Assembly (NCBI RefSeq): GCF_019097595.1
Contig: NC_080722.1
Coordinates: 19,958,630-20,022,629, forward strand
Origin: Hemibagrus wyckioides
Lineage: Eukaryota; Chordata; Actinopteri; Siluriformes; Bagridae
Length of the DNA: 64,000 bases
Reading direction: 5' to 3'
Below are positions 54,561 to 64,000 of this stretch, one piece after another. Below the pieces are notes generated by a model that was not told the DNA's origin, ran no database searches, and saw only the letters and a program-made list of their open reading frames with translations. A program made the position numbers and the translations under genes. How positions within the stretch are numbered: the stretch's first letter is position 1; every line of letters starts with the position of its first letter.

Positions 54561-56119
54561 GTTTATTTCATTAGTAACCTGGCTGCTAATTCCTCTCTTA
54601 TTAATGGTGGCGGAAGGAAAGGTGTATTTATTTTTAGGGGAAAAAAAAATGAGTATCTGAGGTTATTAGTTTCTTTATAGAAGTTAGTGAGAACCACACA
54701 GTTATTATTTAGGTCCTGATAAATAAAAATATAGATTTTTTTTCCCCCTGAGACTGTAAGTAACTGAATGCACTAGTTTAATTGTGTCAAAGATTTATTT
54801 TAAAGATGCCTGTAATGTGTTATATTTTTATATCTTATTTTTATATTTGTATTTTTTTTTTTTACAATCCTTCATGTGATACTTAAATGTGAATCTCTTA
54901 TATTCATGTTTGCTTCTGCTATATAATTGTTTTTATTATTTAATTGTCAGGTATTATGACTAGATTTTTTTACTAAATTGCCTATTTTAAGACATTTTGT
55001 AGGATTAAAATTAGGATTTAAACTCAGTCTGGCATTAAAAACATTTATTGTATTGTTTAATCATCTGCCAAATTCACCTGTGTTTATGACACAGTAGTCT
55101 GTTATCAGAAATCTGTGTATAAATCTCCAGGGATTTCTATTCATTTATTGCATCTTTGGGAGCTCAGAGTTTATTATTTATATACAGAACAAATCAGATT
55201 ACATGCTATGTAAATATTTAATGTAAGAGTCATGCAGGAACGGTACAAAAAGTAAAAAAAAAAAAAAATTCTATAATTGTGTATAACGTTCAGTACAGGA
55301 ACACAGGAAATGTCACTGTATACTTTTATACACTGTAAACTACTCAGGTGTGTGTCAATGAATATCAATGCTGAATTGATAGCAGCAGCATCTGATCAGA
55401 TTGTGTTTTTGGTTGTTCTGCATTTCAAAAAAATTTAAAAAAAGGAGCAGGAATCATGATGTGCTGTGTCTTAAAACACTGATTTTTTATATGTAAAATG
55501 TGGCTTATGTAAATATCAGTATTTTTTCACTTTCTACATGAATTAAATTGTGAGTACAGAACAGTATTCAGTATAACAGAAATACAGTGTTATATGTTGC
55601 TTGTTTTACTTTTTTATTGTTTCCAAATCTCATGTACTGGTTCTATAATATATTCAGCCATGTGAACACAGTGCTTCCAGGTTTGTTATGATAATAATGA
55701 AACATAAATAAATTCATTACTATTCTGATTTATCTGTTTAATTAATTTTTATTTCTGACTATAAATTTTGGTGTATTTGTTGTTATACAATTATTCTGAT
55801 TAAAACCATGTCTTCTCTAAGGAAGTCTAATTTATATTAAAATAATTCAGAAAGATTTATTCTTCATTTTGCTTTATTATGAACAGAAGCGTTATTTAGC
55901 GTTTCCTGCCCCTGAAATAAAATAATGTTTATTAAAGTTCTTTATGTATGAGAGACTACACTGAAGCTGATATAAACCCAAACACTGCATTTCAGCTGAA
56001 ACCTGGATAATTATTTTCAGTATTGGAGCTTAGTTCTGCTTTGCAGTGGGATTTGTCACACTTTGTGTGATTTGTTACTCACAGAAAACACTTTCTACAT
56101 GAATCACCCTTAAAAACAA
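54561..56119. other. AT-rich non-coding stretch
   Basis: No gene or classified repeat was recognised. Confidence 0.5.
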
Positions 56120-56545
56120 ACAAAAACCATTCAAAGATATCAATCCCTTCATCCTCCAGGAACTGCCTGCATACTCTCTCCACATGAGGCTGGGCATTGT
56201 CATGAACCAGGAGGAACCCAGGACCCACTGCACCAGCGTAGGGTCTGACAATGGGTCCTAGGATTTCTTCCCGATACTTAATTTGCAGTCTGGGTGCCTT
56301 TGTCTAGCCTGTAGGCATGTGTGTGTCCCTCCATGGATAAGCCTCCCCGCACCATCACTGACACACCACCAAACTGGTCATGCTGAATGATGTTACAGGC
56401 AGCATAACATTCTCCACGGCATCTCCAGACCCTTTCAGATCTGTCACATGTGTTCAAGGTGAACCTGCTCTCATCTGTGAAAAGCACAGGGCGCCAGTGG
56501 TGTACCTGCCAATTCTGGCGTTTAATAACAAAAGCCACTGTAAAC
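56120..56545 (-). mobile_element. Tc1-like transposase fragment
   Basis: The minus strand encodes HHWRPVLFTDESRFTLN with the first catalytic Asp, then VWRCRGECYAACNI and DQFGGVSVMVRGGLSM. In another frame follow the remains of the central part (a QDN...-like end near 56180). No inverted ends were found, so it is an old fragment from a third Tc1 family. Confidence 0.8.
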
Positions 56546-57294
56546 CCGAATGTTGAAAGTAATTAAATAGATTAAGTACTGTAAACTTACTTTTTAAGAA
56601 AAAGTTCTACTGACTTTTCGAGATTTCGAGTTTCTGTGACATTTTACTGCTTTTGAATAAATTAAACTGATAATTTTTGATTAACTTCAACTATTTTTCT
56701 GATTAAGTAAGCACTACTTGAAAGCATAATTTCATTTATTTCTATTATTTCAACATTAGAGCATGCCTCAAACTTGGTAGTGTTAGCACATGTGGTCAAG
56801 GCCACATATAGGCAAACTAAGTCCCCCGGGTGAGTGCTTAAAATTATTTAATATTTTTTATGATTTTGTTGGAGTTCACGCAACAGATCAATAATAAGTG
56901 TATTTCTGCCAGTAGATGTCCCTGCATAGTTCAGGTGCATGGTTAAGGTACATAATTAAGGTAATAATTATATTGCCCTTCACCTAAAATTATTCTGCAT
57001 TCTTTGTTACACACGCTCATATCTCTGGAACCCATTGGTCGATTTAGATGATTTACACCTCTATGGAAATGTCTGAGCGAATAGAATCCAGACCCCAAAT
57101 GTACCCCCTGTGAAGTGATTAGCAACATGGCCCCCCCGTGAAGATAGCAACATGGCAAACCCGGCACGTCATAGCTTTACGCGTGTGCAATAGACTGGGA
57201 TATTTTGTGTTCCTTAGCTTCTCCTGGAAATGTAAATGTGTCTAGACAATGAAAAAAACATTTAAAAAATCATGAAACAATGGTCTGCCCATAC
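56546..57294. other. Non-coding stretch
   Basis: No exon or classified repeat was recognised. Confidence 0.45.
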
Positions 57295-58482
57295 AAGGAT
57301 TGCAGTGGCGGACTGTGCATTTCACACCTAGGCCTTCACTGGTGTCCTTCCTGAATTAATCCACCTTTATACCATCATTATGAACCCCTGACATTTTCTA
57401 CTCAGCCCTCATAAATTTCTGCAATTTTCCATAAACTGTACACAAACTGGTGATCGTCTCAGTCCCCTTTTTATATATAATTTTATATGACACAGCGGCA
57501 GACTTTCGGCTCCTCCCTGTCTTTCAGCGCGTTCTTCACTGCGGCGTTGCAGAGCGAGGATCAGAGGACAAGTGTGTGTGTGTGTGATCAGGAAGACTCG
57601 TATTTGGCTTTTCAATACTCAAATGTTATACACATCTGTGCAATACACTGGAATGCTGCAATACATTTACCATCCTACCCTGTTAGTCAAACATTTATTT
57701 TATTTATTTATTTTTTTTTATTATTTTTTTTTTACTATTATACCCTCATTGGGGGCCGAGCCCCCCTGAAAATTCTAGAATCGCTCCTGGACACCACGGC
57801 AATAGACACTAATCAACCGTTATTAGACTACAGTATTTCACACCTCACAAGGAATAGTCCATTTTATTACGGTTACTTTTCTCAAAAAGACATTCTCATC
57901 TGAAATGAGATGCAGTGAATATAGAAACAATGTATATGGGTGGGTCACTGCCTCTGACTACTCCAACTATCCAATCAAAGGACAGTAAGTTGCCTACGTA
58001 ATCGTATACCTGCTAGATGGCCCCACTGACGCCAACTCGAAATCTGATTGGTTAAGGTAACAATTCCATTGCCACTTATTTTAAGCTTTGGCTGCCTGCA
58101 CTTTTAATTCTGAAGGCCTTAAGGCCGCACAAACCATGATGCCAGCCACAGGCTGAAATATGATTGGATAAATACTCTTATCATAAATATACACTACTGG
58201 AAGCAGCGCAACCAAGAGAGAAAAGCTCCAAAATAAAGCTTACATAATCTATGATGGCACCGGTGAGGTCGGCTGCCGTCACGACTGCTCCTACCACTTT
58301 TTCTTTATTTTTGTCTTTTAAATTACGTTTCAGTTCAGTAATACCAGCTAATTCTTCATCATGGAGTACATTTGTTACAGTAGAGATACTCTTATTTCTA
58401 TTGGTGTACAATGTACTCACAATTCGACGTTTTTGACCCCGGATCCAAGCTGGCTGAGTGAGATCCTGAGGGAGAACAAAGG

Positions 58483-59340
58483 ATGCGACCCGAAGCGGCG
58501 GCCTCGGGGGAAATGAGCCGGCGTCAGGAACAGGCTGAGAGCCCGTGCACACCTCTGCTTAGCATCCTGCTCGCCAACGTCCAGTCACTGGAGAACAAGC
58601 TTGATGACCTCAGGGCCAGGGTAAAGTTCCAGAGAGACATACGGGACTGCAATCTCCTCTGCTTCACAGAGACATGGCTGAACCCAGCGGTGCCAGACCA
58701 TGCCATCCAGCCGGCCGAGTTCTTCTCGGTTTACCGCATGGACAGGACACTGGACTCGGGGAAGTCAAGAGGAGGTGGCGTGTGTTTAATGGTGAACAGT
58801 GGCTGGTGCAACAGCGCGAGCATTGTTCCTATCACACGCTCCTGCACACCCAACCTGGAACTACTGACCATCAAATGTCGTCAAATCATCTTCCTCTGGA
58901 GTTTTACATTGGTCATAGTCAGCGCTGTTTATATTCCGCCTCAGGCGGACACGGACACTGCTTTATGCGAGCTGCATGAAGCACTCATACAACACCAGAC
59001 TCAGCACCGGGACGCTGCGCTTATTGTGGTGGGGGACTTTAACAGTGCCAACCTCAAACGCACAGCCCCGAACTTTTACCAGCACATCAGCTGCCCTACC
59101 AGGGGTGAAAGGACACTGGACCACTGCTACATTACAGTCAGAGATGGCTACAAGGCACAATCTCGCCCACCGTTTGGGAAATCCGACCATGCCGGCATCT
59201 TCCTCATGCCAAAATATAAACAAAGGCTCAAGCCGGAAGTTCCGGCTCGGAGGGAGGTCTTACGCTGGACGGACCAATCAGTGGCCGCTCTGCAGGACGC
59301 TCTGGAGGACGCTCTGGGACATGTTCCAGCTCAGCTCTGA
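58483..59340 (+). pseudogene. LINE endonuclease domain
   Basis: The open frame encodes an apurinic/apyrimidinic-type endonuclease that nicks target DNA: LLANVQSLENKLDDLRARV, TETWLNPAVPD with the catalytic Glu, VYIPPQADT, VVGDFNSANL with the Asp and Asn, and KSDHAGIFLMP with the C-terminal Asp-His. It resembles L2/CR1-type LINE endonucleases. The frame closes at 59340 after GHVPAQL, and the linker (DVNMFMEAVVGFIGKL) resumes in another frame, so the ORF is broken by a frameshift before the RT. Confidence 0.85.
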
Positions 59341-59639
59341 TGACGTCAACATGTTTATGGAAGCGGTTGTGGGATTCATCGGGAAACTAGCGGATGATAC
59401 AGTTCACAAGACTATCATCAGAATGTTTCCTAATCAGAAGCCGTGGGTGGATAAATCCATTCGCGACGCTCTGAGAAACCTGCTCCGCTGCGTACAACAC
59501 GGGGCTCGCCAGTGGAAACATGGAGGAGTATAAAGCTGCATCCTAGAGAGTGCGCAGAGTGGTGAAGGAGGCGAAGCGGCGCTATGGACAGTAAATAGAG
59601 TCACAATTTCAACAGAGTGGCTCTAGGAGTCTGTGGCAG

Positions 59640-61209
59640 GGACTAAGAACTATGATGGACTACAAAACACCATCTTCCAGATCGATGAATGCGGACGCTT
59701 CTCTGGAAGATGAGCTAAACACCTTTTATGCTCGCTTCAAGTTTGCAGCTCATAGCGCTAATGGCATTAGCAGTGCTAACAGTGTTATAGGCAGCACACA
59801 CGAGGAGCATGCCGGAGAGGACAACGCGTTCATCATCTCGGAGCACGACGTGAGAAAGGCATTCAGGAGAGTGAATACCAGGAAAGCAGCAGGACCAGAT
59901 GGCTTCACGGGTCAGGTTCTGAAGGCCTGTGCTAACCAGCTTGCACCTGTGTTCACTGATATATTCAGCCTCTCCTTGGAACACTGTGCTTCAAACAGTC
60001 CACCATTGTTCCTGTCCCCAAGAAACCCCAACACGCCTGCCTTAACAACTACCGCCCAGTAGCCCTGACCTCAGTAGTGATGAAGTGCTTTGAAAGACTA
60101 ATCAGAGACTTCATCACTTTTTCCCTACCTGACACCTTTGACCTGCTACAGTTCGTGTACCGTCCCAGCCGATCTACTGAGGATGCCATCGCACACCTCC
60201 ATCATGCAGCCCTGAGCCATCTGGACAGCAGGAAGGGGAATTATGTCAAAATGCTGTTTGTCGACTACAGTTCAGCGTTTAACACCATAATTCCCTCCAT
60301 ACTCACCACTAAGTTGGAGATCCTGGGCCTTAGCCCATCCCTGTGTCAATGGATCTCCAACTTCCTGCGAGACAGACCTCAGGCAGTAAGGGTGGGCAAC
60401 CATGTCTCACCCTCACTCACCCTCAGCACTGGAGCCCCCCAGGGTTGTGTTCTGAGCCCCCTGCTGTACTCACTGTACACCTTTGACTGTGTTGCCACTT
60501 CCAGCTCCACCAACATCGTGAAGTTTGCAGACGATACTGTGGTGGTGGGCCTGATCTCCAATAACGACGAGACGGCCTACCTAGAGGAGATCAAAAACCT
60601 GGAGACATAGTGCCAGGTCAACAATCTCTTCCTGAACGTCAGCAAGACTAAGGAGCTGATAGTGGACTTTAGCACAAAGCAGGAAAGGAATTACCAGCCC
60701 CTCACTATCGACGGGACCCAGGTGGAGAGAGTGGACAGGTTCCGGTACCTAGGTGTTTACATCACGCAGGACCTGACATGGTCCTGTCACATTAACACCC
60801 TGGTGAAAAGGCCCGGCAGTGTCTTTATCATCTCAGACACCTGAAGGACTTTAAACTGCCCTCAAAGGTGCTAAAGACATTCTACACCTGCACCATTGAG
60901 ATCATCCTGATGGGAAGTATCACAGCCTGGTTTGGGAACAACACCAAACAGGACAGGCAAGCTCTCCAGAGGGTGGTGCGATCAGCAGAGCGTACCATCC
61001 GCACCGAGCTTCCTGACCTGGACAACATATACAGCAAGCGGTGCTGGACCAAAGCCAGGAAGATTATGAAGGACCTCAGCCATCCCAACAATGGACTCTT
61101 CTCTCTGTTGAGGTCAGGGAAATGTTTCTGTTCCTTGAAGGCGAACACAGAGAGAATGAGGAGGAGCTTCTTCCCGCAGGCCATTCAGGCCCTCAACCAG
61201 TACACCTAG
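59640..61209 (+). pseudogene. LINE reverse transcriptase
   Basis: Pieces in several frames: KAAGPDGFTGQVLKACANQ (59880-59950), a shift near 60060, then [35 protein letters not shown] with the first motif, [19 protein letters not shown] and [17 protein letters not shown] with the catalytic pair. A TAG stop lies at 60608. RFRYLGVYITQDLTW and ITAWFGNNTKQDRQALQRVV follow. The copy at 1-647 is a truncated relative in the opposite orientation. Stops and shifts make it inactive. Confidence 0.85.
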
Positions 61210-61519
61210 AATATGGACTTTCTGGACTTACCCCCACACGACATCACATTCTATCTCAGTTGATTGTTGCACATGCAATAATTGCACTACTTTGTACTCT
61301 GCACTACTCTGTACACACAATAACACTCTCACTGTACATCTTTTCTGTACATCTTTGTGTGCACACTGCACTGACACTTTACTCCCTGTTCAATTGGACA
61401 TTTATATTTGCCTTATATATACATATACATTTACATATATATTTATCTTACATATGCACACTGTACATACTGTATTCATTTGCTACACCATTTCAGAGTT
61501 GACCATTTTTATCTACATA

Positions 61520-62411
61520 CACTATATTGCCAAAAGTATTCGCTCACCCATCCAAATAATCAGAATCAGGTGTTCCAATCACTTCCATGGCCACAGGTGT
61601 ATAAAATCAAGCACCTAGGCATGCAGACTGTTTTTACAAACATTTGTGAAAGAATGGGTCGCTCTCAGGAGCTCAGTGAATTCCAGCGTGGAACTGTGAT
61701 AGGATGCCACCTGTGCAACAAATCCAGTCGTGAAATTTCCTCGCTCCTAAATATTCCACAGTCAACTGTCAGCTGTATTATAAGAACGTGGAAGTGTTTG
61801 GGAACGACAGCAACTCAGCCACGAAGTGGTAGGCCACGTAAACTGACGGAGCGGGGTCAGCGGATGCTGAGGCACATAGTGCGAAGAGGTCGCCAACTTT
61901 CTGCAGAGTCAATCGCTACAGACCTCCAAACTTCATGTGGCCTTCAGATTAGCTCAAGAACAGTGCGCAGAGAGCTTCATGGAATGGGTTTCCATGGCCG
62001 AGCAGCTGCATCCAAGCCATACATCACCAAGTGCAATGCAAAGTGTCGGATGCAGTGGTGTAAAGCACACTGCCACTGGACTCTAGAGCAGTGGAGACGC
62101 GTTCTCTGGAGTGACAAATCGCGCTTCTCCATCTGGCAATCTGATGGACAAGTCTGGGTTTGGCAGTTGCCAGGAGAACGGTACTTGTCTGACTGCATTG
62201 TGCCAAGTGTAAAGTTTGGTGGAGGGGGGATTATGGTATGGGGTTGTTTTTCAGGAGCTGGGCTTGGCCCCTTAGTTCCAGTGAAAGGAACTCTGAATGC
62301 TTCAGCATACCAAGACATTTTACCAAGACACCCTATGGATTAGGAATGGGATGTCACTTAAGTTCATATGCGAGTCAAGGCAGGTGAGCGAATACTTTTG
62401 GCAATATAGTG
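61520..62411 (+). mobile_element. Tc1-like element, internally deleted (copy 2)
   Basis: Same inverted ends as the copy at 30898 (cactatattgccaaaagtat), flanked by TA, inserted in the LINE 3' UTR. The transposase frame is open through the DNA-binding half and the first catalytic region ([29 protein letters not shown]) and up to [12 protein letters not shown]. There a deletion removes the second and third catalytic acidic residues. The part missing here is largely retained in copy 1 and vice versa. Confidence 0.93.
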
Positions 62412-62673
62412 TATGTGCATATACTGTATCTTCTATATATTAGAGTCTACACGTATATATTTATTTATATATTGTTTTATTTTTCACATATACTATATAT
62501 ATATATATATGTTGTACTGTATTATTGTATAGTATTATTTTTATGTATAGTATTATATTTTTGTTTTTTATATTTGTTTTTTATATTTAGTTTTATATAA
62601 CTATTTTGTTACTATTTTTATTATTATTATTTTTATTTTATTTTATTTATATTACTGCTATATTGATACTATA

Positions 62674-62682
<9 letters not shown>

Positions 62683-62713
<31 letters not shown>

Positions 62714-62722
62714 AAGTATAGT

Positions 62723-62775
<53 letters not shown>
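62683..62775. repeat. (AT)n microsatellite
   Basis: Long TA repeats in the LINE 3' UTR. They produce a spurious YIYIYI frame. Confidence 0.95.
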
Positions 62776-62780
<5 letters not shown>

Positions 62781-63319
62781 GTATATATACTTTTCCCTCC
62801 TATATATTCTTAACTATATCTCCTATTTTTCATGTCCACACTTTAAATTTTTCTTTTTTACTCTTTGTATATGTGTGTATGTATATGTGTATACTCTGTG
62901 TATGATTTCGTATGTGACCAATAAAAATTTGAATTTGAATTTGAATTTGAAATGTAGAGAATAGACTATTGGGAATAATTTAATACACATTCATGGAAAA
63001 ATATATTCAATATATTAAAATGCAAGTCAGTGATTCAGATCACTGCTGTTTAGGCCAGCAGAGAAGGCCTTGCTGGCCCTGAGGGTCCGCCACTGAAGGA
63101 TTGTAACTATAGCACAAATATATACTCTTCATTAAATTCCCATAAAAGTAGAGCACACCAAGCAAGTCTTGCATCAGACTTACGCAGTAACATTGTCAGC
63201 AAAGATACTTAAAATCCCCAATCCAGTATATCTGAGGTCACTAGTGATTTCCATGTAGAATGTCCAGGCCAGAGCACAGAAGTGGAGGATGATGATCAGT
63301 GTGACACTGATCTAAAGAA

Positions 63320-63910
63320 CAACATGATTCAGGAATTGTTCAGAAACACAGACATTGTTAAGATTATTGAACCAAATAATGAACCTGCTCAATATCTGTT
63401 GTGCTCTAGTGGCTGATATTTCCTTGAAAATGAGTTACTGTCAACAAAGGATCTCATCCTACCACTCCAGCTATATACTGATGAGCTTGAAATTGTCAAC
63501 CCACTTGGCACATCACATAAAATTCACAAACTTTTTGTTGTTTACTGGGTCCTTGCCAATTGTTCACCAAAATACCGATCAGCATTACATGCTATACAGC
63601 TAGCAATAATAGCAAAAGTGACAGACATCCATAAATATGGATATGCAGCTGTACTTGCTCCACTGGTGCGTGATGTTCATACTCTTGAGCAGGATGGTGT
63701 CTTCATTGAAAGAGTTGGTCAAAATGTCAAAGGCACCATCTTTTGTGTTTCTTTGAAAGGTGAAAGGTGGCTGTGTCTTGCATGAGTCCCTGGATTACTT
63801 CCATCCAATCACAGGCTTTCCTCCAGATATATTACATGATCTTCTAATAATCTGCTTGAATCTTCTCTATAATCTAAGACTGGCTGGAATGGATGGAAGC
63901 ACAGTTTAAG
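63320..63910 (+). pseudogene. C-terminal region of a multicopy C2H2-type fish element protein
   Basis: Plus-strand pieces: MIQELFRNTDIVKIIEP, a stop (tga near 63414), then LPLQLYTDELEIVNPLGTSH, KLFVVYWVLANCSPKYRSAL and GVFIERVGQNVKGTIF. After a frame change come SLDYFHPITGFPPDILHDLL. I recognise this as the central region of the same multicopy teleost family whose finger exon lies at 2912-2700. A splice site or frameshift near 63765 joins the two parts. No function is established. Copies of the family behave like transposable-element genes. The stop codon suggests that this one is dead. Confidence 0.5.
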
Positions 63911-64000
63911 ATGGGCAATTACAGGGGCAAGATGAGGCAGGCTGGATGTCAGGAGGTCACTGTAAATGCTGGAAAAAGAAGTTGAACCAAGCCAGAGTGT
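63911..64000. other. Window end
   Basis: Too short to classify. It may continue the same element protein. Confidence 0.3.

Larger units (their letters stand above)
58228..62947 (+). mobile_element. L2-like LINE, nearly full-length, nested in a hAT element
   Basis: Plus-strand LINE of about 3.8 kb once the inserted Tc1 is removed. Endonuclease and reverse-transcriptase regions are in order and the 3' end has short ttgaat repeats (62930-62947) after a polyadenylation-like aataaa. Flanks agaaaagct and gaaatgtag are contiguous in the related hAT copy at 48035-48050, which fixes the insertion point. Confidence 0.9.
57303..63095. mobile_element. Non-autonomous hAT-like element carrying nested insertions
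   Basis: Ends cagtggcggactgt and gggtccgccactg are inverted. A perfect 8-bp duplication aaggattg flanks both sides (57295-57302 and 63096-63103). The element's own sequence is only about 1.07 kb (57303-58227 and 62948-63095). The rest is an inserted LINE. Its relative at 47901-48525 is uninterrupted across the LINE insertion point. Confidence 0.88.

Noticed and set aside
62409..62964. YIYIYI-rich membrane-protein-like frames
   Set aside because: Products of (AT)n repeats in the LINE 3' UTR.

Overview
This is a repeat-rich stretch of a vertebrate nuclear genome, almost certainly a teleost fish and possibly an otophysan such as a catfish (inference). The evidence is spliced exons with GT-AG introns, AT-rich sequence full of short tandem repeats, several Tc1-like transposons, L2-like LINEs, a chromodomain-type Ty3/gypsy element, hAT elements with 8-bp target duplications, and host exons whose products resemble fish proteins. 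No bacterial genes, rRNA, tRNA or CRISPR arrays were seen.

Left part (1-18.2 kb): an antisense L2-like LINE fragment; an antisense zinc-finger exon of a multicopy fish family; a young but frameshifted gypsy chromovirus with both LTRs (2988-7960) and a self-priming binding site of Tf1/sushi type; then an 8.4-kb DNA transposon (9749-18184). That transposon has long terminal inverted repeats and carries two decayed genes in opposite orientations: a SAM/HECT-like protein and an rve-type integrase.

Middle part (18.2-34 kb): an orphan copy of a signal-peptide exon; an antisense L2-like LINE; the last exon of FKBP10 (EF-hand, HEEL tail); a hAT relic with a BED finger; and a broken antisense NT5C3B gene. 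FKBP10 and NT5C3B are also neighbours in human (from memory), so this looks like a decayed or partial copy of an old syntenic block. More LINE pieces, Tc1 elements and a segmental duplication follow.

Right part (34.8-53.4 kb): the main host gene. Sixteen exons with consistent splice phases predict a signal peptide, one Ig V-set domain and about ten or eleven hydrophobic membrane segments, about 525 residues in all. An IgV ectodomain on a polytopic membrane body is unusual and is the most interesting gene here. A G-rich tract and an IRF-like motif precede its start codon.

The last 10 kb is mobile DNA. A hAT-like element with a perfect 8-bp target duplication (57303-63095) contains a nearly complete L2-like LINE, which in turn contains a deleted Tc1 element. 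The window ends in a piece of the same multicopy zinc-finger family seen near its start.
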